45,740 nt of DNA from Rhizobium aethiopicum (GCF_014197535.1 NZ_JACIFV010000035.1:1-45740), one strand, 5' to 3'; shown: positions 1 to 9,089, counted from the first letter of the stretch. A program made the numbers and translations. The notes: generated by a model from the sequence alone, not told the origin.

Positions 1-164
1 TGCAGTCACCCTGACGCCAACAAGCGACATCCGAACGCACCGCGCAATCGTCTGACGATCGATTACATCGGCCAACCAAGACCGGCCAGAAACGCACCAG
101 CTTCAAAAGCTTCACAAGCTCTCAGGATGAGGAGCGTCGGAGAATGCCGCCCCTCTCTCTGACG
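1..164. other. Non-coding left edge
   Basis: No convincing gene is visible in these bases. They lie just downstream of the minus-strand Nudix gene and end at the window edge, so a terminator or a neighbouring promoter may lie here. No clear hairpin with a T-run is seen. Confidence 0.4.
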
Positions 165-935
165 TCATGCTGAGACCTTCCCGAAATACCAGTCAATCAC
201 CGGCAGCATGGCGATGTTGTACGGATACGCGTTCCGGTCGGCCGAACGGATCGCCACCGCACCCGCGATCTCCTTGTCTTCGGCGACCAGCATGTGGGCC
301 TCGATCCGCTCGACCATCTCGTCGGCCGTCAGGTCGAAACGGAAGAGCCTCAGCAATGTCACCGTACGCCTGGCGTGGCTGGCGAAAAGGCCCTGCCCCG
401 CCACCGAATCCGAAAGATCGAGGCCGGTTTCCTCGTGGACCTCGCGGCGCATGTTGGCCTCGATGTCACAGCGCCCGTCGAAGATATCCTCGGGTTCCAG
501 CGAGCCGGCGGCGAAATAGACCTGGCCGGGATTGGCGGTGTGCGCACCCATGCGGATCGCAACCAGCGCGCCGTCGGAGCTTTCGAGCACGGGATAGGCG
601 AAGATGTGCAGCCCGCCTTGGCGCTGGGGCTGGCGGCGCCAGTACATGAAGGCGGAAAAGGGCGTGACGTAGCCCTCACCCGAAATTCCCTCCTCGCCGA
701 GCGACAGCCGCTGCTGGAAGATCAGGCGTCCGTCGAAGAGCGCCGGGTTGGCGGCGATCTCCCTCACCCAGTTTTCGCGGATCGCCGTTTCCTCGGCGGC
801 GACGAAAGGATGCGTGCCGGGCAGGATGCGGAGATCAACGCCGGCGATAGGAAAGACCGTGCTCTCCGGCGGCCAGCCGGCGAAATCATCGGAAAAATCA
901 GTGTTCGGAAAACTTCTGCTCAAATTCGTTTTCAT
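165..935 (-). CDS. Nudix-family hydrolase with a stretched Nudix box
   Basis: About 256 residues. The second half of a Nudix box, REVHEETGL, is intact near residues 163-171 and supplies the metal-binding glutamates used to hydrolyse a nucleoside-diphosphate-linked substrate. The first half is unusual: GSLEPED lies before it but farther away than the standard G-x5-E-x7-REU spacing allows, so the loop carries extra residues. The substrate cannot be predicted. I chose the ATG at 935 (MKTNL) because an earlier in-frame ATG at 977 would lie inside the upstream endonuclease-like gene, whose stop codon is at 944-946. The two genes are then 8 bases apart and probably one transcript. No signal peptide or membrane segment is seen, so a cytoplasmic enzyme is expected. 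Confidence 0.75.
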   Translation of the reverse strand: MKTNLSRSFPNTDFSDDFAGWPPESTVFPIAGVDLRILPGTHPFVAAEETAIRENWVREIAANPALFDGRLIFQQRLSLGEEGISGEGYVTPFSAFMYWRRQPQRQGGLHIFAYPVLESSDGALVAIRMGAHTANPGQVYFAAGSLEPEDIFDGRCDIEANMRREVHEETGLDLSDSVAGQGLFASHARRTVTLLRLFRFDLTADEMVERIEAHMLVAEDKEIAGAVAIRSADRNAYPYNIAMLPVIDWYFGKVSA

Positions 936-943
936 GTTCGCTT

Positions 944-2053
944 TCAGGGGAGATCCAGTGTCATGACGACGGGGCAATGGTCGGAGGCCTTGGGCCGGTC
1001 CCAGCCGGTACGGGGATAACGCTCCACCTCCTGCCCCGGCGGGAAGATGGTACGGTAGGGTTGGCCGCTGCGGATGATCTCGGGCAGGCGGCCGGCATTA
1101 TGGGCGGCAAGTGCGGGCGAAAGCCAGATATAATCGAGCTGGCAGAGGTGCTGCTCCTGCGGCCCGCGCGCATGATAGAGCGTCCAGCGGTCGAGGGGCG
1201 GACGACGGCCGACGACGTTTTCGGCAAAGCTGTCATGGCTGAAGACGTCGAGCGCGCTTTCGGTCTCCACCTGATGCTCGAAATGATAACCGGCGCCACG
1301 CCGCCCAACGACGTCGACGCGCTCCTGATAGTCGTTCATGTCGCCGCTGATGGCAAAGCTCTTCGAGGCTGTATGGCCGGCGCCGAAGCGGTCCTCGATG
1401 ATGCGACGCACGGCGCGCGCCTCGGCGCGACGGAGCGGCAGTGTCGATTGCCGCCCGTCCAGCCCGTCGCGCGCACTGCCCATCGACTTGAAATGCACGA
1501 CATAGAGCGAGAAAGGCCTGCCGCCGATCAGGAGGTCGAGCTCCAGGCAATCGCGCTTGAAGATCTTGTCGTCGATACGGTTGGTAAGCGCCAGTTCCTC
1601 GTCGAAGAGATCGAATTCGCGATAGGTCGCCATCGCATGGCTTCTGATATCCCGAAGCTCGATTTTCTGGCCATCGCGCGTTTCCTCGCGCATCAAGACG
1701 GCGACATCGATGCCGCGGCTGTCATTGCCCTCGACCAGGAATTTCTGCCGATAGCCGTTTCCGACCATGCGGAAGAGATAGCCGTATTCAAACGCCTGAA
1801 GGGCGGCCATATTGTCGATTTCCTGCAGGCAGAGAATATCGGCGTCGGCATCGGCAATCGCCAGCGCCGTCATCTGCCTGGTATCATCGGTGGCGGCGAT
1901 CACGCGCGCCTGCTCGAGCTGCTGATAGACGCCCTCGCTGTTCACCTCGAAAAGCTTGATGACGCGGTCCTGGCGCAGCTGGTTGCGAAAACCGGTGAAA
2001 TCGAAACGGGTCAGCAGATTTTCGACGTTGAAGGTGGCGAGGCGAAGCGACAT
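944..2053 (-). CDS. Endonuclease/exonuclease/phosphatase-family protein
   Basis: 369 residues, full length for a single-domain EEP (DNase I/sphingomyelinase fold) protein. The family landmarks appear in order: TFNVEN at residues 7-12, LQEIDN near 80, VVHFKS near 190, the catalytic GDMNDYQ near 246, QLDYIWLS near 310, and SDHCPVVM near the C-terminus. These supply the metal-binding Asn/Glu and the catalytic Asp/His. The family cleaves phosphodiesters in nucleic acids, phosphoinositides or other substrates, and the sequence alone does not say which. There is no obvious signal peptide, so it is probably cytoplasmic. It is the first gene of a likely two-gene unit with the Nudix hydrolase, and a shared role in nucleotide or phosphodiester turnover is inference. 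Confidence 0.8.
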   Translation of the reverse strand: MSLRLATFNVENLLTRFDFTGFRNQLRQDRVIKLFEVNSEGVYQQLEQARVIAATDDTRQMTALAIADADADILCLQEIDNMAALQAFEYGYLFRMVGNGYRQKFLVEGNDSRGIDVAVLMREETRDGQKIELRDIRSHAMATYREFDLFDEELALTNRIDDKIFKRDCLELDLLIGGRPFSLYVVHFKSMGSARDGLDGRQSTLPLRRAEARAVRRIIEDRFGAGHTASKSFAISGDMNDYQERVDVVGRRGAGYHFEHQVETESALDVFSHDSFAENVVGRRPPLDRWTLYHARGPQEQHLCQLDYIWLSPALAAHNAGRLPEIIRSGQPYRTIFPPGQEVERYPRTGWDRPKASDHCPVVMTLDLP

Positions 2054-2263
2054 GGCAGGAGTCCGGTTGCGGACAGTACCTTAACCGGCAATCACCGCAG
2101 GAAAAGGTGGCGGACCCAAGAAATATGCGAATAACCGCCCATTTGCAGCCCGGACGCAACGAGCTGTGTTCCAGCTCTACGATCGATGGCAGCGGTTAGA
2201 GCGGTCATGTAATGTCTTCTACATTCCTTATGAATTTTTGGATGTTCTGGAGCCGCAAAAATC

Positions 2264-2470
2264 ATGACCCCCAAAGAGAAAGAGATCCTCGAAGCACTGG
2301 CGTGGATGTGCGAGCAATACCTCAGCCGGGGCAATGGCTTTCTAGACCACAAGGCGATGCACGCCGGCGAGCTAGCGATCGAAGTCCTTGCCTCCTACGG
2401 TTTCGTCAAGTCGGACATCCAAGGAGATAGCTGGACCGAAGAAGGCCTGCTTCTTCTTGAAGGTTCGTAA
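2264..2470 (+). CDS. Small hypothetical protein (68 aa)
   Basis: A 68-residue acidic, mostly helical protein. It has no signal peptide, cysteines or recognisable motif. The start is supported by GGAG at about 2250-2253, ten bases before the ATG. It is a lone plus-strand gene between two minus-strand operons. Its reading frame does not look like a shadow of another gene, because the opposite strand has no gene here. I do not recognise the family. The WTEEGLLLLE ending resembles the tail of small winged-helix-like rhizobial proteins, but this is weak. Confidence 0.55.
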   Translation: MTPKEKEILEALAWMCEQYLSRGNGFLDHKAMHAGELAIEVLASYGFVKSDIQGDSWTEEGLLLLEGS

Positions 2471-2490
2471 GGCTTTCAAGTCCTAGCGGG

Positions 2491-3510
2491 TCAAAGTCGC
2501 CACCCGGCGCGGATGACGACACGCACGGCTTCCCCTGCCTCGACGACGACGCGGCTGTAGGCGCGCAGTGTCTGGCCGTTGCCAAGGATCAGCTTCACGG
2601 CGTAACGCTCGCCCTCGAAAAGCACGGATTCGACGGTCGCGGAAGCCCCTTCGTCGCCGATGATCACATCCTCCGGCCGCACGAGAATATCGGCGCCATC
2701 GGTGTTTGCCGCCTGGAGCGCATCCTGCAACTCGTCCCACTCCAGATGGCGTTCGCCGCCCATGACAGGCAGCGTGACGATCGCGCCGCGCCCGATCAGC
2801 CCGCCGACGATGCGTCCTTCCGGCCGGGCATAGATCTCGGCGGGCGGCGCCACCTGCAGCAGGCGCCCCTCCGACATGACGGCGACATCGGTCGCGAGCG
2901 CCATCGCCTCGCTCTGGTCGTGGGTGACGTAGATCATCGTCGCACCCGAGCGATGATGGAACTCGCGAAAAGTCTCCTCCATCTCCTGTTTCAGGTGCCG
3001 GTCGAGATTGGCGAGCGGCTCGTCGAGCAGCACGACGTCGGGCGATGTCACCAGGCAGCGGGCGAGCGCCACGCGCTGGCGCTGACCGCCGGAAAGATCG
3101 GCCGGCCGGCGCCCGGCATAGTCGGCAAGCCGAACGGTCGACAGCCCCTCGCCGACCTTCGCCCTATAGACATCGCCCGAGATGCCGCGGACCTTGAGGG
3201 GATAGCCGACATTGTCGGCAACGCTCATATGCGGCCAGAGCGCATAGGACTGGAAGACCATCGCCATGTTGCGCTTCTCCGGCGGCAGCGATTGCGCGGC
3301 ATCGGCCAGCAGCCGCTCGCCGAGATGGATCGAGCCGTCGGAGGGCGTCTCGAAACCGGCGATCATCCGCAGAACCGTCGTCTTGCCGCAGCCGGAAGGC
3401 CCGAGCAGCGCCAGGAAACCGCCCTCGCGCACATCGAGCGAGAAATCGCTGACGGCCGCGCGCCCGGTGCCGAAATCCTTGGCGACACGATTGAGGATCA
3501 GTTTCGCCAC
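2491..3510 (-). CDS. ABC transporter ATP-binding protein, FbpC/AfuC-like
   Basis: 339 residues starting at a GTG (3508-3510) that overlaps the end of the permease gene by 13 bases, so translation is probably coupled. An earlier in-frame start would lie deep in the permease gene. Walker A GPSGCGKTT is at residues 37-45, the Q-loop FQSYALWPH at 85-93, the signature LSGGQ at 138-142, Walker B VVLLDEP at 158-164 and the switch His at 196. The C-terminal 100 residues form a TOBE-like regulatory domain. The protein energises import by the fused permease next to it. The order binding protein, fused permease, ATPase matches Fe(III)-type (FbpABC) or phosphonate/polyamine-type importers. The substrate is not proven. 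Confidence 0.87.
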   Translation of the reverse strand: MAKLILNRVAKDFGTGRAAVSDFSLDVREGGFLALLGPSGCGKTTVLRMIAGFETPSDGSIHLGERLLADAAQSLPPEKRNMAMVFQSYALWPHMSVADNVGYPLKVRGISGDVYRAKVGEGLSTVRLADYAGRRPADLSGGQRQRVALARCLVTSPDVVLLDEPLANLDRHLKQEMEETFREFHHRSGATMIYVTHDQSEAMALATDVAVMSEGRLLQVAPPAEIYARPEGRIVGGLIGRGAIVTLPVMGGERHLEWDELQDALQAANTDGADILVRPEDVIIGDEGASATVESVLFEGERYAVKLILGNGQTLRAYSRVVVEAGEAVRVVIRAGWRL

Positions 3511-5192
3511 GGGACCACCCCTTTCGGCAGGCGTTTCGCCAGAAATTCCAAGAGCAGCATCATGACGACGACCATGAGGACGATGAGCACCGAGAGCGCC
3601 GAAGCAAGGTCGGAGCTGCCGCTGTCGTCGAGATTGTAGATGGCGACGCCGAGCGTCTGGGTGCCGGCCGACCAGAGCAGCGCCGAGATCGTCAGCTCGT
3701 TGCAGGCGATGAGGAAGACGAGGATGACCGATGCGCCGGCGGCCGGCGCGATCAGCGGCACGATGATATCGCAAAGCCGGCGGAAGAAGCCGGCGCCGGA
3801 AAGCCGAGCCGCCTCCTCCAGCGCCGGATCGAGCTGGTGAAAGGCGCTGACGACGGGCTTCAGGCTGACGGCGAAGAAGGAGGAGAAATAGGCGATCAGG
3901 ATGATCCAGATCGTGCCGTAGAGCGAGACATTGAGGACCGGGATCGGTGCGGCGAAAACCAGGATGAAGGCGACCGCCATGACGATGCCCGGCAGCGAAT
4001 AGGGTATTTCTACCAGGCTGGCGACGATGCGCGACGCCATGTCTCTCCGCCGCGACAGCGCATAGGCTGCAAGCACCGTCACCATAAGCAGACCAAGTGC
4101 TGTGGCGCCGGCAAGCGACAGCGAATTGACAAAGGCCGTGCGCGTCACCGCCTGCCGGAACAGGATCTCCTGAAAGGCATGCAGCGACATGGTCTGGAAG
4201 GTGAGCGGCACGCCATAGGCCGGCACCAGGGCGCCGGCGACAAGCGCGAAGAAGGGTGCGGCCAGCATGAAGAACAGGATGGCCGAGAGGAGCGGCGTGG
4301 CAAGGAAGCGCCAGGGGCCAAGCTGAAAAGCGGCACTTGCCCCTGAGAGGCCGATGACGCGATAGTCCCGGCCTCTGAGCGCCCGGTCCTGGATCATCAG
4401 CCCTGCGATCGAGATCATCGCGATGATGCCCGAGAGCACGGCGACATCGCCGAAGGTGCGGCTGGTGAAGGCTGAGAATTTGGTGAAGATAAGCGTCGGC
4501 AGCGTGTAGATCGAGGCGGGAATGCCGAGAATGGCAGGGATGCCGAAATTGCCGGTGCAGGAGACGAAGGAGATCGCCGCCCCGGCGATGATGCCGGGCA
4601 GCGACAGCGGCAGGATCACGTCGCGGAACACCCTGAGACTGGAGGCGCCGGAAAGCCGTGCGGCCTCCACGCCGTCACGCGGCAGCGTCATCAGCCCTGC
4701 CCTGAGCGCGAGATAGACCAGCGGCGCATGCTGCACGCCATAGAGTAACGCGATGCCGCCCACGGAATAGAGCGGCTGCGGCGAGCCCAGCGGCGGCGCA
4801 AGCGAGAGCGCCTTCAATAGCGGGCTCGACGGTCCCGACATTTGCACCCAGGCGAGTGCGGTCACCTGCGGCGGGATCATCATCGGCAGCACGAAGAAGA
4901 AACTGAGCGGCCCTTTGCCGGGAAGATCGGTCAGTGTCAGCAGGAAGGCGAAGAGGCAGCCGATGGCAAGCGAGATGATCGTGCCCAAAACCGCGGTGAC
5001 GATGGTGTAATAGGTGGCCTGCCAGAGCGACGGCTCGCTCAGCACATCGATGACGCCGCCACTGGCGAAGGCCGTTATCCCGACCATAGCGAGACGGGCG
5101 AGCGGCAGCACGCTGAGGATAAGAACCATGCTGACGATAAAAGGAAACAGCCAGGCGGGCGGGCTGTTTCCTGGTCTTCCATATCCCTGCAT
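3498..5192 (-). CDS. Fused two-domain ABC permease, FbpB-like
   Basis: 564 residues, about twice the length of a single BPD permease, with roughly twelve hydrophobic segments. Each half has its own EAA loop, EAARLSGASSLRVFRD in the first and EEAARLSGAGFFRRLCD in the second; these are the contact sites for the ATPase. This internal duplication is typical of FbpB/ThiP-type permeases that work as one chain instead of a heterodimer. It sits in the inner membrane between the binding-protein gene (7 bases upstream) and the ATPase (13-base overlap downstream), so all three belong to one operon. The reading frame is intact even though the binding-protein gene is broken. Confidence 0.87.
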   Translation of the reverse strand: MQGYGRPGNSPPAWLFPFIVSMVLILSVLPLARLAMVGITAFASGGVIDVLSEPSLWQATYYTIVTAVLGTIISLAIGCLFAFLLTLTDLPGKGPLSFFFVLPMMIPPQVTALAWVQMSGPSSPLLKALSLAPPLGSPQPLYSVGGIALLYGVQHAPLVYLALRAGLMTLPRDGVEAARLSGASSLRVFRDVILPLSLPGIIAGAAISFVSCTGNFGIPAILGIPASIYTLPTLIFTKFSAFTSRTFGDVAVLSGIIAMISIAGLMIQDRALRGRDYRVIGLSGASAAFQLGPWRFLATPLLSAILFFMLAAPFFALVAGALVPAYGVPLTFQTMSLHAFQEILFRQAVTRTAFVNSLSLAGATALGLLMVTVLAAYALSRRRDMASRIVASLVEIPYSLPGIVMAVAFILVFAAPIPVLNVSLYGTIWIILIAYFSSFFAVSLKPVVSAFHQLDPALEEAARLSGAGFFRRLCDIIVPLIAPAAGASVILVFLIACNELTISALLWSAGTQTLGVAIYNLDDSGSSDLASALSVLIVLMVVVMMLLLEFLAKRLPKGVVPWRN

Positions 5193-5199
5193 GAAAGGA

Positions 5200-6176
5200 T
5201 CAGTTCGAGCCGTAAATGCTCGAGAAAGTCTTTAGATCCTGATCGGTATTCTTGAGCGCTTCGGCAGCCTTGATCGGCAGGACCTTGATGGCATCACGCG
5301 CCGGGAAACCTTCCGGCAGCTTCATGCCGTTGCGGGCCGGGATGTAGCCGAGCTTCAGGAAGCCTTCCTGGCCCTTTTCCGAGAGCACGTAATCGACGAA
5401 CTTCTTCGCGGCCTCGGCATTCTTGCTGCTGGCGAGAATGCCGACCGGCTCGGTCACGGCCGAAACGCCTTCGCTCGGAAAGACGAACTCGACGGCGCGC
5501 CCTTGGCCCTTTCGCGGATCGGCAGGTAGTCGACGACCATGCCATAGGCCTTCTCGCCCGAGGCGACCGACTTCAGCACGGCGCCGTTGCCGCCGGCCGC
5601 GATCGCGCCGTTTTCGGCAAGCGCCTTGTAGAAATCCCAGCCGAGGCCGGGAACGGCGGCCAGCGTATGGGCGTGAATGAGCGCAGCACCCGAAGCGAGC
5701 GGGCTCGGCATGGTGACGAGGCCCTTGGCCTCAGGCTTCGTCAGGTCCTTCCAGCTCGTCGGCTTCATCGCCGCCGAGGTGTTGTACATGATGCCTGTCG
5801 TGATCAGCTTGGTCGAATAATAGTAGCCGTCGGCGTCATAGAGGCTGGCATCGTACCTTGCGGCTTCCGGCGACTTGTAGGCCAGCAGCTTGCCGTCTTC
5901 CTTCAAGCGCTCCAGCGTCACCATGTCGGCGATGAGGAGAAGGTCGGCGACCGGATTGCCGGCCTGGATTTCTGCCTGCAGCTTGGCGATGATCTTCGGC
6001 GTGCCGTCGCGCACCCAGTCGACCTTGATATCGGGATTTACGGCCATGAAGCCGTCGACCGTCGCCTGCGCGTCTTCGTTCGGCTGGCTGGTGTAGAGAA
6101 CGAGGTTTGCGGCCGAAGCCGGCACGGCAAAGAGGCTCGCGGCGAGAAGAGCAGCGGCGGAAACGATCGTCTTCAT
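5200..6176 (-). pseudogene. Periplasmic binding protein of the FbpABC-like importer, frameshifted
   Basis: The first part runs from the ATG at 6176, with a signal peptide ending at about PASA, and reads as an FbpA-type substrate-binding protein (LVLYTSQPNEDAQ, WVRDGTPKIIAKLQAE). The frame fails just after RERAKGAP near base 5493 and stops at 5454. The rest of the domain continues in the next frame to 5200 (TEPVGILASSKNAEAAKKF ... SSIYGSN). Adding one base near 5491-5495 joins the halves into about 325 residues, normal for the family. Tyrosines in DADGYYYSTKL could be iron ligands, but FbpA-like specificity is not proven. This may be a true inactivating mutation or a sequencing error. A remaining in-frame ATG allows only an 85-residue tail. 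Confidence 0.85.
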
Positions 6177-6266
6177 GGGAGGGGTCCTCGGGAATTGCGT
6201 CACCCCTCCCTTATTAGGGGTCGTTGACAGAGATGTGACAGGCGGCGGTAGGCTCCGCGGCCTAGG

Positions 6267-7013
6267 TCACCAAGGCTGTTGCGTGGGCATCACGAAGAGC
6301 TCGGCGATATCCATGCGGGCCGGCGCCTGCAGTGCGAAGAGCACTGTCTCGGCAATGTCGTCGGCCTTCAGGAATTCCATCTGCTCTTTGAGCGCTTCCA
6401 TCTGACCACGATAATTGCCGTCGGAAATCTGTTCGAACAGCTCGGATTCCACCGCGCCCGGCTGGATGCAGGTCACGCGGATATTATGCTTCTTGGAAAG
6501 CTCGAGACGCATGCCTTCCGAGATCGCCGTCACCGCATGTTTGGTCGCGCAATAGACTGCAAGACCCGGGAAGACCTTCCTTCCGGCGATCGACGAGGTG
6601 TTGACGATATGCCCAGAGTTTTGCTTGATCATATAGGGGAGAACCGCGGCAGTCGTGTTCAACAGTCCCTTGATGTTGACATCGACCATGCGATGCCATT
6701 CATCAGTCTTCCGCGCCTCCAGATCCGAGATCGGCATCAGGCCGGCATTGTTGAAGAGGATATTGATCGAGCCGAAGGTTTCTGCGAGCTTTTCAGCGCC
6801 CGCCGTGACGGAGGCCTGATCGACAACGTCCATTTCGAGAGCGACGGCCTGACCGCCATTAGCAGCGATCTGCTGCTGCAGCTCGGAGAGCCGGTCGAGC
6901 CGGCGGGCGGCGAGCCCGATCTTGGCGCCTGCCTTTGCAAGTTTCAGCGCGGTGGCAGCGCCGATACCGCTCGAGGCACCGGTGACGAGAGCAACCTTAC
7001 CATCAATAGACAT
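6267..7013 (-). CDS. Short-chain dehydrogenase/reductase (classical SDR)
   Basis: 248 residues, the normal classical SDR length. The cofactor motif TGASSGIG is at residues 11-18, NNAG at 88-91, the catalytic Ser near 140, and Tyr154/Lys158 in YCATK. Arginines at about 37-38, after the second beta strand, suggest a preference for NADP(H). It is likely to oxidise or reduce a small alcohol or ketone in the cytoplasm. The start is supported by GGAAG upstream of the ATG. An AraC-family regulator lies upstream on the same strand, 127 bases away, and may control it. The physiological substrate is unknown. Confidence 0.85.
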   Translation of the reverse strand: MSIDGKVALVTGASSGIGAATALKLAKAGAKIGLAARRLDRLSELQQQIAANGGQAVALEMDVVDQASVTAGAEKLAETFGSINILFNNAGLMPISDLEARKTDEWHRMVDVNIKGLLNTTAAVLPYMIKQNSGHIVNTSSIAGRKVFPGLAVYCATKHAVTAISEGMRLELSKKHNIRVTCIQPGAVESELFEQISDGNYRGQMEALKEQMEFLKADDIAETVLFALQAPARMDIAELFVMPTQQPW

Positions 7014-7140
7014 GTTTGCTTCCTTTCATATGGCGGCCCGAATGCGGAGTCGGCCGCTGTTGACGGAAGACAATCTAGGAAAGGCAGCCGGCCTTCGCGC
7101 TTGGGCCTTTGCGGCCGATGTCACGATCTTGCGGCAAACA

Positions 7141-8118
7141 TCAGCCGTTGCGATATTCCGATGGGGTGATGCCGGTGGTCTTGCGGAAGACGGTAGCGAA
7201 ATGGCTGGGGCTGGAATAGCCGACGTCGAGACCGATCTCGATGATACCCCGGTCGGTTTCCCGAAGCAGCCTTCGCGCCTCGGCCATCCGCATGCGGATG
7301 AAATATTCCGAGGGCGAATAGCCCGTCGACTGCTTGAAAACCCGGCTGAAATGGAACGGGCTGAGCCCAGCTTCGCCCGCAAGCACTTCCAGGCTGAAGG
7401 CTTCGGCAATCCCGCTCGCCATCAGATCCGTCACTCGTCGAAGCTTGAACGCCGGGAGGCCAATCCGGCGCCGCGGCGGCTGATCCGCATCCGCATAGGA
7501 GCGCACGAGATGGACGGCCAGCGCCTGGGCAATCCCCTGCACGAAAATCTCGCTCGGCTCGCTTGCCTCGGTCAATTCGCTGAGGATCAGCTGCAGCAGA
7601 TGGTTGATCAAAGGGTCGCGTCCGGCCGATACGTCGCGCAGACAAGGCCGGTCGTGGTTGATGGACAAAACTTCCTCGACCGCCGCCTCGATCAGCGGCA
7701 GGCCAAGATAGACATGCATCACGCGTAACGGTTCGGCCGAGGTGGAGGTCCAGCGCATCTCATAGGGCGTTGCCGAGTTGGTCAGGTAGAAGTCGCCGAC
7801 ATCGGCGCGGGCCGACTGCCATTCACCGGAGAATTCGCGCTCTTCTATGACGGCCGAGCCCGACACGATTGAGACCAGCAGCGGCTCGGCAACGGCCGGA
7901 ACGATCAGCCCCTCTTCCCGTCCGCTATGCGACAGGAGATGCACGAGCACGTTCTTCCAGGCGGGTCCTTCGCTTCGTGAGAGAAGACGGCCGTGGATGT
8001 GGTCCTTGAGCTTATCGGCGGAGGTTCTGAGCATTCGCGCATTCTGCGGGAACGCCTGCGGTCTTTTCAAGCCCATGATGTGGCTCGCAGCACTCAGGCC
8101 ACGGCGCTCTCGCGCCAT
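7141..8118 (-). CDS. AraC-family transcriptional regulator
   Basis: Up to 325 residues. The C-terminal 100 residues carry the two helix-turn-helix units of AraC/XylS proteins: SLEVLAGEAGLSPFHFSRVF, then the signature GYSSPSHFATVFRKTTGITPSEYR. The N-terminal part looks like a cupin-type sensing domain. The start is uncertain: in-frame ATGs at 8118, 8076 and 8034 are possible and none has a strong ribosome site. It ends 18 bases after the hydrolase stop on the same strand and is followed by the SDR gene, so it may regulate either. Its ligand is unknown. Confidence 0.82.
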   Translation of the reverse strand: MARERRGLSAASHIMGLKRPQAFPQNARMLRTSADKLKDHIHGRLLSRSEGPAWKNVLVHLLSHSGREEGLIVPAVAEPLLVSIVSGSAVIEEREFSGEWQSARADVGDFYLTNSATPYEMRWTSTSAEPLRVMHVYLGLPLIEAAVEEVLSINHDRPCLRDVSAGRDPLINHLLQLILSELTEASEPSEIFVQGIAQALAVHLVRSYADADQPPRRRIGLPAFKLRRVTDLMASGIAEAFSLEVLAGEAGLSPFHFSRVFKQSTGYSPSEYFIRMRMAEARRLLRETDRGIIEIGLDVGYSSPSHFATVFRKTTGITPSEYRNG

Positions 8119-8135
8119 GGCCCCTGGATCGAATA

Positions 8136-8903
8136 TTACTTCGCAGCTTCTTCGATGAGTTCGGCAACCTTTTCAGGCTGCGAAACCATCACGACGTGGG
8201 ACGCGCCCTCGACCACGACGGTCCGCTTGGACCCTGCCCTCTCGGCCATGAAGCCAAGGGCTGCGGCCGGGATGTTCTTGTCGCCGGTGCCGTAGACAAA
8301 CCATGACGGCAGCTTCTTCCAGGCGGGCTCACCGGATTTTTCGGTCAGGGCCGCTTCCGTGACCGGTCGCTGGGCCGCCGCCATCAGGGCCGCCTGTTCG
8401 GCCGGCACGTCGCTGGCGAACTGGTCATGGAACTTGGCCTGATCGATAGAGAGATCGACGCCGCCTGCGCTGAGTTTCACCGGAGCCGCCAGCGCTCCGC
8501 TCAGCGTGCCGCCGGGAAACTTGCCGGCGAGATCGGCGACCGATTCCCCGGCCTCCGGCGCGAAGGCGGCGACATAAACCAGGGACTTGACGTTGGCATG
8601 GCCGATCGCGGCGGTCGAGATCACCTGTCCGCCATAGGAATGGCCGACGAGGACGACCGGGCCGGCGATGCTGCCGACGACGTCGGAAACATAGGCGGCG
8701 TCGCCCGATACGCTGCGCAGCGGATTGGCGGCGGCCACGACCGGGAAGCCGTCCTTGCGGAGGATTTCGATCACGCCGTTCCAGCTGGATGAATCGGCAA
8801 AGGCGCCGTGGACGAGGACGACGGTCGGCTTGGCCGGCTGAGCGACGGCAGCACCGGAAAAAAGAGCGCCCGCCAGGGCGACGACTGCAGCAAACTTGAA
8901 CAT
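8136..8903 (-). CDS. Exported alpha/beta hydrolase
   Basis: 255 residues. An N-terminal signal peptide ends near AVAQ (residues 18-21). The oxyanion motif VLVHGAF is at 29-35, the nucleophile elbow GHSYGG with Ser89 at 87-92, a candidate Asp in YGTGDKNIP near 205 and the catalytic His in GASHVV near 236, so the triad looks complete. Family members are esterases or related hydrolases, here probably periplasmic. AAAGG-like bases sit ahead of the ATG. The gene is divergent from an OhrR-like regulator, and shared palindromic sequence between them suggests that regulator controls it. The substrate cannot be read from the sequence. Confidence 0.82.
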   Translation of the reverse strand: MFKFAAVVALAGALFSGAAVAQPAKPTVVLVHGAFADSSSWNGVIEILRKDGFPVVAAANPLRSVSGDAAYVSDVVGSIAGPVVLVGHSYGGQVISTAAIGHANVKSLVYVAAFAPEAGESVADLAGKFPGGTLSGALAAPVKLSAGGVDLSIDQAKFHDQFASDVPAEQAALMAAAQRPVTEAALTEKSGEPAWKKLPSWFVYGTGDKNIPAAALGFMAERAGSKRTVVVEGASHVVMVSQPEKVAELIEEAAK

Positions 8904-8981
8904 GGGTCATTTCCTTTCGTCGGTTGAGTTTCAAGGGGAGCCGAGCCGGGAGCCACAAGCTGCATTCCCTTCGACATGTAG

Positions 8982-9049
8982 TTTGCAAGCGATTTCTTTG
9001 TACGCTATCTAAATAGAGAACAACATGCCGGGCGTCAATAGCTTGCAAA
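8982..9049. promoter_or_regulatory. Candidate operator pair between hydrolase and OhrR-like gene
   Basis: TTTGCAAGC at 8982-8990 and its exact reverse complement GCTTGCAAA at 9041-9049 lie in the 186-base divergent promoter region. Each copy also contains the self-complementary TTGCAA. The arrangement suggests binding by a dimeric regulator such as the neighbouring MarR/OhrR protein. The assignment is inference. Confidence 0.45.
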
Positions 9050-9089
9050 TAGATCGCGCACAAATTATATTGAGCGAGAGGAGAGCGTT

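Noticed and set aside
977..2134. 385-codon plus-strand open frame over the EEP-family gene
   Set aside because: The minus-strand protein has all EEP motifs. The plus-strand frame is an antisense shadow.
6181..6266. Possible small gene between binding protein and SDR
   Set aside because: The stretch is too short and has no start with a ribosome site. It more likely holds the promoter of the transporter operon.
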